Below, piece by piece: positions 39,001-47,412 of a stretch of 64,000 bases of DNA (position 1 is the stretch's first letter; each line of letters begins with the position of its first letter). Position numbers and translations under genes: made by a program. Source of the stretch: Paracyclopina nana (taxonomy: Eukaryota; Arthropoda; Copepoda; Cyclopoida; Cyclopettidae); assembly GCA_019096065.1 (NCBI GenBank), contig JAGUCH010000002.1, forward strand, positions 2,182,501 through 2,246,500, read 5' to 3'. Under the pieces are notes generated by a model. The model made no database searches, had not been told where the DNA came from, and saw only the letters and a list, made by a program, of their open reading frames with translations.

Positions 39001-41024
39001 TCGGCCACATTTTGGTACCGTAATTGACCAATTATTATGTACATAAGCGTGGTTAAGTAGCCAATATTCTCAGCATGTTCGCTAGGGACATGGAATATTA
39101 ACTCAACATTGTTGGACAACTTAAACATGATACCATGAGCTCCAAGAACATTTAGTTCAAAATACTTATCTAGTTCATTTCTTTGATAAGCAAGGGGGTA
39201 ATTCTCATACTCATGTATCATCATAGTTATTATGACCCTATCCATCCCATTGAGGTAGGATTCAATAGGACACAAGGCAATGGTCATGCATGGTGGGCAA
39301 ATATACTTATATTTTAGCCATACTACTTTGAGTTTATCCACCATCATATTCATCTTTATTACAATGCGCTTTTGTTCGCCAGACAGAAGTTTATGCCCTG
39401 GGACAATAACAGCCCACGGTAATTCATCCCATTTTTCTCGTTTCATAAATTTGCTAATTATCACATCAGTTATCTCTTCGTAACCATCACTTTGGTTAGC
39501 TGAGATAAATACGTAATTTCCTTTTCTACTAATCAAGGGCTTGTGGCTTCCCCTTAATGGCTCATAGGCATTGAAAAAATGCATATCAGTAAAAGAAAGA
39601 CCATTTATATCCGTAAACTGCACAATTACGTGCGAATCCAAATAATTGCAGTAACATGACTCCATTTCATGCTCCAGGGCCTTTAAACTAATGTTAGCCA
39701 CATGGGCTGCAACCGTACTCTTAAATTTCTGTTTCTTGACAATCCTGGCTCGCCCAATCACTGCATGTGCATTTAAGTAGATGGGATCCTCAGTATTATT
39801 CCCAATATTTACTGGGAAAGTACCTTTACGAGTGACTGCAGTAAGTGCCCCCTCAGAGGTCACTCCGCGGTACTCGTTACTAGGCATAAAGTTTAAGTAC
39901 TTATCCACCAATCCGGAATAAACATTTCTCTGGTGATGAGTACGACCAAGGTCGTCATCTTCGTCAGAGTCAGAATCTATTTGGATGTCATTACTGATGA
40001 CAGGTAAATCATGAGGTAAACTAGCCATGGTGGTCACTTCTTCTCCAGGGAGTAGAGTGATCCCTTCATTTATTGCAACTGGGTAGAAAGCCTCTTTTGA
40101 TAGTAAGAGTGGAATTTTCTTATGTTTGGACTTTCCAGGGAAATCCATAAAGTGCTTTCCATCTTTACTAGTCATCCGGACATTATTGTCCACTAATAAC
40201 GAGTTTCCTATCATTAATAGTGTATCGCAATCAGATACAAGGAAAACAGCCTGTCTGATTAAAACACGATTCCCAAATGCAACTTGAATAGAGACAGCTT
40301 CATTCCCTGGGAATTCTTCCCCATTAAAGTTCTTAATTACATAATTAGTTTCAACTCGAGGTAGAGTGTAACCAATCTTGTCTTCGATCAGTTTTACAAG
40401 GGTGCGTGATATTATCTGCACCATTGCTCCACTGTCAAATAAAGCATGCAAACGTATTTTTCCAGTTATCTCCACTGGTATAAAATACCTTTCACAAACA
40501 TTATGTAGTTTTAATGAGTATATACTCAGCACGTCATCTTCAAGTTCCGGATTCGGTAAAGGTTCAAAATGTGTTACTGGCTCTGCTTCATTAGCATTTA
40601 CTGAGGCCAGATGTGTAACGATACCATCATTACTACAAGTTTTTTGCTCATCACTCGTGCTACCTTTTACAAAGTAGTACCATAAAGCTATTATTGCTCC
40701 ACTACAGATTACTGTAATTGGCCAATAATCCCAACCAAATAAGCAATATTGACATATTGTTATTGCAAACAGTATTATGCTAATCTCAATCACAGTCATA
40801 GTATGCTGAGGAACAAACCGACTTTTTCTACCCCTTATTGCAAGGACCAGAGCCTTTTCGTCCTCACTTCCACTAGTCATAATTTCAGCATTTTTTACAG
40901 ATTGCTCCTTTAAATAATCAAAGTAAGCTCGTCCTACTTCTTTGTTACATTCTCCCCTCATAAATGAAGGCAAGATGTAACTATCTTTATCATTCTTATT
41001 GGGATTTTTTGTACTTGGTCCCAT
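33021..41024 (-). CDS. pol: Giant Pol polyprotein: membrane spans, protease, RT, RNase H, integrase, long tail
   Basis: ATG at 41024, 2667 aa, sharing one base with the gag stop (TAATG). Residues about 77-120 hold two hydrophobic spans (IEISIILFAITICQYCLF and PITVICSGAIIALWYYF), which is unusual for pol. The aspartic protease is LFDSGAMVQII (about 196). In the reverse transcriptase, LLVDLTSFNK, SSFDVTSGYD and VYVDDLVVA (about 1057) carry the catalytic Asp residues, then LGHLIS. RNase H follows. The integrase has ELVMIDLAKF, LLADNGAQLT and AYAENAIRII as its D, D and E sites (about 1645-1745). From about 1900 to the end is a long charged, Pro/Ser-rich tail with paired repeats RxxLRRRKNVNYRSLAGFQKY and LRERKETVDYRRLAGIRKY. 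Looks whole. Confidence 0.88.
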   Translation of the reverse strand: MGPSTKNPNKNDKDSYILPSFMRGECNKEVGRAYFDYLKEQSVKNAEIMTSGSEDEKALVLAIRGRKSRFVPQHTMTVIEISIILFAITICQYCLFGWDYWPITVICSGAIIALWYYFVKGSTSDEQKTCSNDGIVTHLASVNANEAEPVTHFEPLPNPELEDDVLSIYSLKLHNVCERYFIPVEITGKIRLHALFDSGAMVQIISRTLVKLIEDKIGYTLPRVETNYVIKNFNGEEFPGNEAVSIQVAFGNRVLIRQAVFLVSDCDTLLMIGNSLLVDNNVRMTSKDGKHFMDFPGKSKHKKIPLLLSKEAFYPVAINEGITLLPGEEVTTMASLPHDLPVISNDIQIDSDSDEDDDLGRTHHQRNVYSGLVDKYLNFMPSNEYRGVTSEGALTAVTRKGTFPVNIGNNTEDPIYLNAHAVIGRARIVKKQKFKSTVAAHVANISLKALEHEMESCYCNYLDSHVIVQFTDINGLSFTDMHFFNAYEPLRGSHKPLISRKGNYVFISANQSDGYEEITDVIISKFMKREKWDELPWAVIVPGHKLLSGEQKRIVIKMNMMVDKLKVVWLKYKYICPPCMTIALCPIESYLNGMDRVIITMMIHEYENYPLAYQRNELDKYFELNVLGAHGIMFKLSNNVELIFHVPSEHAENIGYLTTLMYIIIGQLRYQNVADDVWIRTLMDGDVHVGDPLCMATTAALLVLSGLQMYPDDLTKEDIKTKFGKFIPFVLEPHGCSCKPCLAKNMGIKVPLKSFTTIYEGPIVDTSVRQTVLKSPSELDLVSASLELSKDEKNNQKLYDEVYNLLLKFPSEFDPLRVLNGVAGYTFPLKPETILNMDLEHIPDEVREDFRDLLIEYKTIFSEDPRSYRLWNVEPMKFQLKDDKPLVPKVFNMSEYETTQVDRKIALMLSSGLIEIVDKSLNRYSACPCFLTSRPNDEKLPMKQRKPRLLVDLTSFNKNLIFTTSEHIVPPIPTLLGMLSNSCLMSSFDVTSGYDNLPVDSDSADMCCFAVTSPRSIYRSVFLKSKSCLQGIAIAPRMFAELLQQALNPEILPFTCVYVDDLVVACKNPGKPRPATLDDYIRHLGDLRKLFQSLKDLNALLQIKKTQLGVKEATVLGHLISIDENGIMTMRMPDKFRSAFDDFPIPTTKKQLQKFIGMTNWLSQYCPNMATYTAPLLDVLQTAQGKTGKFTFTAFQEKCFYKVIDEIKTGMSLALPRFKEGYLVVDSGVISTSALLMEVNEDGKAVCVGAHSARFPLSVCLSYHSFQREALGVLTMINHFKSILFAYERLVIVTDCLSIASVLASSFTGKDAFTHRLAARIYSLPVAWKLRAVPRTEVEVVDVLLNKYHQTPEGETVFYAPYSIAGQITKDIYANKYPLPDAIKDKVLTTQELLTHVYDTLVNSGTMSKTLLQKRLHCLNDKWVDMIGTKPPFVHDDTSTLLQAKHDDDEFLEDEILSKLSHSFHGEADFDSPVNHIENNLRVDTVTVKRRISPHLPGITRNLLIKLQQNCEETQKIINLIMLSPPEKVPLDVAVKYRVLDGALLVIRKNVKLPFSVATNTKVYMSMPNCVYLMACIHLLHNHLGSKKTNTLFTQSMYSTYSARISRIIIGACMHCALYRQANTRFVGKGRFRIPTQPWELVMIDLAKFDDTLVKGSSAKDLLVFVDVYSKMIIAKPLLDAKYKQVANAMEEVISLFGVPKTLLADNGAQLTTNKALQRLVDRYKIKELCHYRTLSPYKHSNAYAENAIRIIRSALVLNSNSYNMRLCDVFKTSIYAINNRPLTYLAYTDDKGVKITPTPFSLFFDKMPFYHLGRDVFEILSESEDKIHKAEWRQRMREYDLEEQFHLEKMKATERPSFKPEIGSLVLVIKHPINKQRYKFMDDLFEVIDIGQHSTVTVKPYLYDGLTREVSLDHVKLYRFHELYRFLPEKLSNLLKRPYTPEEILRKKARNEVIEFLEGAAPESHDYSLRGHTKASSIVASQSSLISQSTSMDTEPSAIHQTYKRSGSILMQKAASLFKPSDILRIQEENKQLVQKQWEQYDRKKLEEKYLADNAGNNILHKEASDSLSDTGTDDFIEQAIALSANTGPNEAFYEDMLALSQRGPPTFAEMAQQERLYPNLPSVKPDHISTPDRSNVSEGTLAGVSPVKWAFRGQYRDQRVPDIPESPEKYHTPDQSMSATPNKDNDNIEEIVEKAASFIAPSKFDTDLESLSAGLESMQLALPTDPFGGNTHDDENESSDSDDTTTIYYTARKNLRRTPLTKSIKQNVQKAIDIVRRQLDLSPRKRPPSPPIDNPMEGPSAPKPEIYGAEGGEPQVRYTIMKSPVRKPDLQPKNSELPNAGVPQTVPSTNVLEHPSAKVTPLGDLAMTEKEHLTHQATPGVAHPTFRQTGPVVPQPGTQKPPEAVVRAPYEPEKLSPLSFLPHNLRRRKNVNYRSLAGFQKYNKKNVPAGLPAIAQPDPSEALTRSEAALTTEQDTSPSQNVQQLLDTNLLVSSDQPSSSAATSFAEPKEPESSAAVQPTVGPEISEPTPIRILPRRQLRERKETVDYRRLAGIRKYGKEKSKAGKEQKYFPNIPRIAPLDREDKEFARVRFTNTNQRPDQKERELLEEVVPNWKLNKNMAAVPDYIQFLKATGMDHQDDSNINEMKRLRLTYDDLYKLAFKKFK

Positions 41025-43588
41025 TATTGTTTACGAGCAGGTCGCGTCTTCCAACACTGTTCTCCCCTAAACTCAAGGTGCAATCCTTTACACAATGGGC
41101 ACAATGTGCCATCGTTCCTAATCGAGGTCAAATTTGTGTTCGGGTAATTCGTACACTGTGTAGCGTAATGCAATTGGTTGCAGAACAAGCACCCATTAGT
41201 CTGAAGAGGGTTTCCTTCAGGCAACTTAGATGTATCTATGTTAAAAGTTTTTCCCAGCCTATTTATTTTCTCGGATGGTGATTCAGCTTTCATCATAGCT
41301 ACTTCAACAGCTTGCCTACTCAATTCAAAATTTGCTCGAGCCAACTCGCTTTGTAGCTCATTTATTATTTTAGCACTTCGTTGACTACGGCCAGAGGCTG
41401 CCGACATAGTGCTAGCACTGTCTAACACCTCTTCTTCAGTAGCTTCAACCATAGCAATTCTAGGTTTGGCACGCATATTGGGTACCATTGGCAGCCTCTC
41501 CTCTTTATGAGCCCTATCCAGGTCCCTTGGCACATAAGTACCTAGGTCACTACCAATTAGGTTCATCATGATATTGTAGGCGTGCAAACTCCTAGCAGGT
41601 ATATTCGCTCTCAGCAGATAGTCGTTGTATTTGTTTACTAACGACTGGTAATTCTGAGGCCAATGACGTCCTAGGAGTGCAAAACCATCAGAGATGGCTT
41701 CAGAGACTGCATGAGCATCTCCGCCATCTCCAATGGTTGTGCTATGTATCTTCATTCGCAGTCGAAGAATTGCCTTAAGTGTGGCAGTGAAGCACTCAGT
41801 AGGCTTCCGGATCATCTCCTGAATGAGGAAATATGGATCCTCTTTACGCACAAACTGCGTGTAGTTAAAGATATCTTGCCATAGCAATTCCATACCATCT
41901 TTTCCTTCTCCAGCCATCCCCTTAAAATACTCACTAGTATTCTGGGATGAAGCCTCACACATGGCTGTTAACAAAGCTGCATGAGACCAATGCTGTCTGC
42001 CAGCCTCGTTCGCCATATAGTCCAGAAAATTTATTATATTCTCAGCAGTTAATGAGGAACTATGTAAATCAAACTTTTTAGTATATTTGTGCCTAATCTC
42101 CTTCATTGACTGTGAGCTTGCATACTTAACATGGCCATTCGTAGGTGCAGCGATGTAACCTCTCATGGTAGTCGGATCATAAATGCTCCTAGAAGTGTCA
42201 GCTGATACTCCAGCGGCCACACTTATCTCAGGGGTCTTTAAGTAGCCTTCTGCCAATATTTGCTTTTGGAGAGAAGTAAACTCATCCCTCGTGCTAAGTA
42301 CACTAAACAGCTTCTGCATCTCAATCATTTTCTTTCCTGAGGATAAGTTTGGGTCAACCATCTGAAGGATTACTCGTCTGGCTGATTCCACATCCTTAAT
42401 CTCGTCGGTGTTAATTAACTTCAGCCTCTCTGAAATCGGAGCAGACTCATCGTAGATGACGTCAGTTTCCGGCACCATTCTTTCCTTCGTCGCAGCATCT
42501 ACTATGCTTAAGGTTCTTTCTAAATTCTTACTGAAGATAGACTCTACTTTTGCCCCAACCATGTGCTTAGCCGTGATTTGTGCAGAGGCAATGATTTTAT
42601 TTGCCGTGCTTGCATCATGCATTTTCGTGTAGTAAGCTTTTACCGTGTTCAATTCCTGAATATTCAAATGGCCTCCTGACAACATCTTTTGTACCATCCT
42701 ATGTACAACTTCCATTGGAGGAAGCGTGACAGAATTAGTCAAGTTGTGCAAATCACGAGGATTCATTTTAGTCGAGGTTAGGACTGACTTATTTTGGCCA
42801 TTCAGATCAACACCTGTAGTGAACTCATGATGGTTAGTCCCAGGTGGACTTGCTATCGAAGACATATCTGGAACAGCATTACTCGTCTCATTGTTTGGAA
42901 AATGTACACTCTGGCCTGAAGTTTTCTGTGGCTTCAGGTTAAGCGGCTCATTTAGGAAATAATCGATTTGTAGGCCATAAAGCCTCGCTACAATGGAAAA
43001 TCCATCTCCAAATGCCCGTATCTTTAGCCAATTCCTGGATATCAATGTCGCAACCATTTCATGCGTCCCTGACATTGCGTAGGTCATGGAGCTTCCATCA
43101 ACTTCTTGGATACGCTGCAGATCTTTCTTTTCCTCAATACGAGTTAGGAACTCATCCAGACCAAAACAAATGCATAATAAAGCACAGGTCGTGCTTGTCA
43201 ATGAATTAGGGTCAAGTGCATCAATATATTTAACCACATTTACAACCTGGCCTACTGGATCTTTAAGAGGCATAGTCCTAATGATTGCCGTAATATGATC
43301 ATCCAACGGTCTAATTGGCTCCCTAGGAACAATTACTATCCGAGTCCTATCCCAGACAGCTGCTATTTGTGCTGGGGTTACCGTAACAAACTCTAGTGCT
43401 TCAGGGTAAGCAACGTGTGGCAGAAATCTTTGCAAGACAGTCCTGCTGGTCCCATTTGGGTGGCATTGGGATAAGTACCCTTGAAAAGTGTCCTCACTAA
43501 TCCCAAGATGTTGCAACAATCGATCCTTTACTTTCGTAACTTCCTCAGCCAGAGTAGGTCCAGTGATCCTAGAATCCTGATTAGCCAT
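41024..43588 (-). CDS. gag: Gag polyprotein (854 aa)
   Basis: ATG at 43588. The middle part is mainly helical. A coiled-coil-like segment near residues 740-785 (KIINELQSELARANFELSRQ) precedes two zinc knuckles at the C-terminus: CLFCNQLHYATQC (C-x2-C-x3-H-x4-C) and CPLCKGLHLEFRGEQC. Paired knuckles of this spacing recall BEL/Pao gag, while pol is gypsy-like. It is about twice as long as many gags. It packages the element RNA. The stop overlaps pol's ATG by one base. Looks whole. Confidence 0.82.
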   Translation of the reverse strand: MANQDSRITGPTLAEEVTKVKDRLLQHLGISEDTFQGYLSQCHPNGTSRTVLQRFLPHVAYPEALEFVTVTPAQIAAVWDRTRIVIVPREPIRPLDDHITAIIRTMPLKDPVGQVVNVVKYIDALDPNSLTSTTCALLCICFGLDEFLTRIEEKKDLQRIQEVDGSSMTYAMSGTHEMVATLISRNWLKIRAFGDGFSIVARLYGLQIDYFLNEPLNLKPQKTSGQSVHFPNNETSNAVPDMSSIASPPGTNHHEFTTGVDLNGQNKSVLTSTKMNPRDLHNLTNSVTLPPMEVVHRMVQKMLSGGHLNIQELNTVKAYYTKMHDASTANKIIASAQITAKHMVGAKVESIFSKNLERTLSIVDAATKERMVPETDVIYDESAPISERLKLINTDEIKDVESARRVILQMVDPNLSSGKKMIEMQKLFSVLSTRDEFTSLQKQILAEGYLKTPEISVAAGVSADTSRSIYDPTTMRGYIAAPTNGHVKYASSQSMKEIRHKYTKKFDLHSSSLTAENIINFLDYMANEAGRQHWSHAALLTAMCEASSQNTSEYFKGMAGEGKDGMELLWQDIFNYTQFVRKEDPYFLIQEMIRKPTECFTATLKAILRLRMKIHSTTIGDGGDAHAVSEAISDGFALLGRHWPQNYQSLVNKYNDYLLRANIPARSLHAYNIMMNLIGSDLGTYVPRDLDRAHKEERLPMVPNMRAKPRIAMVEATEEEVLDSASTMSAASGRSQRSAKIINELQSELARANFELSRQAVEVAMMKAESPSEKINRLGKTFNIDTSKLPEGNPLQTNGCLFCNQLHYATQCTNYPNTNLTSIRNDGTLCPLCKGLHLEFRGEQCWKTRPARKQ

Positions 43589-44822
43589 TCTTATCTTGTA
43601 AAAAGCGTGACGGAGTCACACGAAGTATTTCTTATCTCTTAGAGGTGCAACGGAGTCACACGCAATATTCTGGTCTTAGTACACTACTGTGTGTACTAAA
43701 TTCGGCAATACCGAATTAAAAGCTATACGCTGTTCAAAGCACAGGGAAGCTTATCCTAGTTACTACGCCGCGTCAAGTGACACAGAGAAAAAGGTTGCAA
43801 TTGCTAAGCTCGTTTATTTATTTTTTGTCAAGGCTATGAGCGGCCAAGACAAAACACACACTCACACACACGCACAAATGTACTCACTTATTATATTATA
43901 AAGAAAGGTTTAGGGTTTAGCACTACTGGTGCTACAGGTGGTAGGGATGGTAATTTCTTCTAAGTCTCTGAAACAAAGGTGCATCAACTTTTTACGCAAA
44001 AAAGGTATGCCACTTCGCCAACCAGTGTCGACTCAGTGAATGAAAAAATAAAAGTTTGCCCACTCCTCCTCGAGTTGCGGGCCGGCCAACCTTCCCTGTG
44101 CCCTCGGCAACTTGTCCAAGGTTAGCCAGTTTTTTGGGCCCCAAACACGCATTTTCCTTTGTGGCTCCCACTCTGGCTCCACGCGTGGCCTATTTGGGGT
44201 TTGTTGACTCACAACGGAGTCATGGATTACATCATCTTCTTCCATCTGTGTGGCCAAACCCACGGACGAGACCCACTAGTGTCGCAACACTCTTGCGCTC
44301 ACTCGCCCCATTATGGATAGGCAACAGAGGCTCAGGTCGCAACCTGCACCTTGGCTGGCTTTCCGGCTGCCATGGCACCCATACTCCAAGCTATGCCATG
44401 CGGAGCCTGCACGCATGCATTCACCTCCGGGAAAGACAGTGTCATTGTTACTTTGTGTAGGCCCATCATCATAACAATGGTCCATGGAAGACATCATCAA
44501 CGGGCTGGTGGTACGTCACGGCCTGTACCTTCTTGCACTCCCCGCGCGCCAGTTCCAACCCGCCAACGGCATCAATGCGCAATTTGGGTCTAAGGGAATC
44601 TAAAGCCTACGCACCACATAGGCCCAAATGCCATCGGAGTGACCCCCATCGGCTCGTCAGCCTTCGGGATTTTGCTTTTGTACTGTAGTAGACACACCCT
44701 GATCGCAATCAGCGTGCGGCCCAACCTGCGCCGCAGAGCAGGAATCTTGATCCACACCAAGACATTTTCCGGGACTTCGTAGTATTTTGGTCATCAAACC
44801 TTTAGGAGAGAGAGTGGCCTTC
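43589..44822 (-). other. 5' leader of the LTR element
   Basis: About 1.2 kb between the primer site and gag. It holds a short CA-rich microsatellite (about 43853-43874) and two copies of GGAGTCACACG(A/C)A near 43613 and 43651. No gene seen; the small frames have no recognisable product. It probably carries packaging and translation signals. Confidence 0.5.
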
Positions 44823-44841
44823 AATCCCTCCGGGGCCTCCA
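44823..44841 (-). other. Primer-binding site for tRNA-Thr
   Basis: Three bases inside the 5' LTR, the minus strand reads TGGAGGCCCCGGAGGGATT. Its complement, AATCCCTCCGGGGCCTCCA, has the shape of a tRNA 3' end (T-arm, acceptor, discriminator U, CCA) and resembles animal tRNA-Thr, whose genes end CGGGGCCT. It is a primer site, not a tRNA gene. Confidence 0.75.
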
Positions 44842-44844
44842 AAA

Positions 44845-45760
44845 TGGTGTGCGACGGTCACACCCTCTGAAGCCTAGGATGGTTAGCATCGGCTTCATGG
44901 TCGCGGTACCGTTCGCAGCCTCCGGGTGCTGGCCGGATGTCTACCCGCCTTGGACCCAAAGCCGCAGCCTCGGTGCTCCAACTCCGGCGAGATACATCAC
45001 ATGGCAAGCTTCAGTGCTGTAGACCTGTGATTGGGCCTCCTACCCACGTCCTCAACGGCCTCAACAGCCTCAGACGAGGATGCATAACTGCCCAGGAAAC
45101 CTCTATACAAGTTATGGTCGAACAAAGTCAAACAAGGTTGTCTTATTCACTCAGCTTTTAACACCACACAAATTAATGGCAGCAAATACAAAGAAATAAG
45201 TACTGCAGTAAATATTCTTGTGGCCATCTTCTTCATGCCTCAGCACACTTTGGAGAACTTTGGTGGGACAATAGCAGGGCAGAGCTCACTCAATGGGCCA
45301 TGTGCACTTGGTCCATGTCTTGTTTCTCTGAAGTCCCCCATCGAACTCCCCGAGTCTTCTCCTTCTTCTCCACTCGATGCATCGCAGCAAGTTCCATCAG
45401 CTTCCATCTGCTTCTCTCCGTTATCATGCAGCTGCAGGTCCTCTCTATGTAGCAGCTAGCAACTCCTCCACACAATGGCTAGCAACTTCTCCACTCAAGG
45501 TCAGGTGAATTGCCATAGGTAAGGCTCAACGCATAGGTAGTAGCAGCAGCAGCAGCAACAATCAGAGAGTTGGAGGAGATGAAAAGGTGTTTTTAAGAAA
45601 GGAGGTTTTGTGATTTTGAGGTGGTGATGTAGCGGTGAATGGGCAACCTTCCGGACTTCTGGCGGATCCACGGGCTCCACGGTTTCCTCTGGAGGGGTCC
45701 AATCAAGTCCTATTCTGGTCGTAACGTGCACCAGAGACATGATGTACTTATTGCCCATCA
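44845..45760 (-). repeat. 5' LTR (916 bp)
   Basis: Matches 211-1126 with no mismatch that I could see. It ends three bases before the primer-binding site. On its other side lies CATG (45761-45764), matching 207-210. The LTR should hold the promoter for gag and pol; I could not fix a TATA box with confidence. Confidence 0.93.
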
Positions 45761-45851
45761 CATGTACCATCTTTTATTTTATTTACAGAAAATCATTGAA
45801 TTATCATCATGGCTTTTCCAAATAATTCTCTCTTAATTCTCTCTTTTTTTA

Positions 45852-46371
45852 TTATTTGTTGTGAAATGCCAAAGTGAGGCGTTTGGGTGAGAAACAATCG
45901 GGCAGCAAGCTGGTCAAGCTGGTTGATTTGACCCTTTTATCCGAGGCTCGCACCAGATAAATGGGAATATCTGGGTTGAATTCCGCCAAAAATTGCCTGC
46001 AAGCGCCGCAAGGGCCGCAAAATTCCCCTGGCAAATCTGCAGCTATCGCAATAGCTGAAAACGAATCCAGGCCCTGGAAATAATTGAACTCTTGAGCTGA
46101 TCCCACAAAGAAAAGTGGAAAATCTCACCTCTGATACAGCTTTGACACAAGCTGTTCTCTCGGCGCAAATTGCGAGTCCATAAGATGCATTTTCCACGTT
46201 GCAGCCAGTGACCAATTTCCCATCCGTGGACAATAAAGCTGCACCAACTTTGAATTGGCTGTAGGGCGAATACGAGGCATTTCTCGCTTCCAAGCTGTGC
46301 TCGCACAAAGCTCGAGCCTCCAAAGGGAGCTCTTCCATTGGAGTGTCTGCCATCTTGAGCTCACCGTTCAT
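45852..46371 (-). CDS. cda: Cytidine deaminase, two exons
   Basis: Exon 1 is 46129-46371 and exon 2 is 45852-46073; 154 aa. The zinc site is CAERTA (Cys-Ala-Glu, where Glu is the proton shuttle) plus [12 protein letters not shown] (the two further Cys ligands). [18 protein letters not shown] and FSAIAIAAD are family hallmarks. It turns cytidine and deoxycytidine into uridine forms in pyrimidine salvage; usual length is about 146 aa, active as a tetramer. Host gene. AATAAA signals lie at 45773-45783 on its strand, only about 10-20 bp from the LTR element's insertion site, so its cleavage site may now lie in LTR sequence. Confidence 0.95.
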
Positions 46372-47412
46372 GACTAATGATTAGAGCTAGGCAAATATTG
46401 TCTTACTAATCGTGGATCAATTGCAAAACTGCCCCCGTAATGAGCTCGATTCCAACACGAAAACGCGTAAAAGAAATGTCCATTTTCCTTTATTGATACG
46501 ATTGACTTTTTCGATAAGTCGAGCTGATTTATGTTGGGGTCAAGCTTACATTCATGAATTATTTTGATATTTCATAATTTGCTGTTGTTATCAGAAGGTG
46601 GAAAAACTCTGGCCGCAAAAAAGGAAAAGCCGCAGCAAAGGGTTTTTACGCGGAAAAATACACTTACCTCGGGGAAAAGTTGTAAGAGTGAAATATGAGA
46701 TATGTTTGTAATACAAGTGTTGAAATGTGATCTTTGACAAGTGACTAGATTTGTAAGAAATGTGCGAAAAGCGTTCAAACTGGAAAATATTTAGTCACTA
46801 CATATTGTTTGTTGCACAGTGGGATAATTTATAGCAAAGTATCTAAACTGATAAAAAGATCAATAATTTATTTCACATCAGTTGAGGATTTTCTTTTACC
46901 AAGCTCACTAATTTTCAAGCATACACATTTTAATATCTTCATCCAATTGATTTTTGCTTTTGTATTTTGTTTATCTGCTAATACAGCAATTTTTGGAAAC
47001 AAGCTTCACTGTGAAATGATGACCAATTAATTTTTTGACCGCATTAAACTGGATCACTTCAAGTTTTTCACCCCGTTTCCATGTATTTTGCCTTGAGGAA
47101 GAAAACAGGGAATGCAAAGCAATTATCACTGGCCATAATTGTTTTAAAATAACTGTAGACGAACTAAACGTGATTTTTACGAGGTTGTCTCATTTCTAAA
47201 ACGTTTGGGCACGAAATCAATTATATAGCCCTAAAAAACAAGAGAACGATTTTGGCCAGATATTGTGTTCTAATTTATTTCAACTGCACAAAGATCCGTT
47301 GTAAAATAAAAAGGCATTTGGGTAGATTAAATCGATGCCTCTTTAGTAGAAGGGATCCTGATTAAAAAAGTATTGATGAACAACTAATTATTATGCAATT
47401 TATCATGTATCA
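46372..47412. other. Intergenic region
   Basis: AT-rich DNA between the cytidine deaminase start and the 3' end of the secreted acidic protein gene. No gene, RNA or repeat recognised. It should hold the deaminase promoter. Confidence 0.55.

Larger units (their letters stand above)
211..45760 (-). mobile_element. Giant LTR retroelement, Ty3/gypsy-like, with nested Polinton
   Basis: Complete LTR element in minus orientation: 5' LTR 44845-45760, tRNA primer site 44823-44841, gag 41024-43588, pol 33021-41024, accessory cassette about 23.6-32.9 kb, polypurine tract next to 1127, 3' LTR 211-1126, flanked by CATG. The reverse transcriptase order (LVDL, SFDVTSGYD, YVDD, LGHLIS, FIGMTNWL) and the RNase H-integrase order point to Ty3/gypsy; the paired zinc knuckles of gag are closer to BEL/Pao, so the family is a divergent one. 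The two LTRs look identical, so the insertion is very young. Without the nested Polinton and one copy of its target duplication the element is about 23.2 kb, far larger than a usual 5-12 kb LTR element. The main reading frames look whole; some accessory segments look degraded. Confidence 0.88.

Noticed and set aside
38715-39027. Plus-strand frames opposite pol
   Set aside because: Short frames with no domain, opposite a continuous 2667-codon gene.
44823-44841. Partial tRNA gene
   Set aside because: Only the 3' end of a tRNA is present, placed exactly where a retroelement primer site should be.
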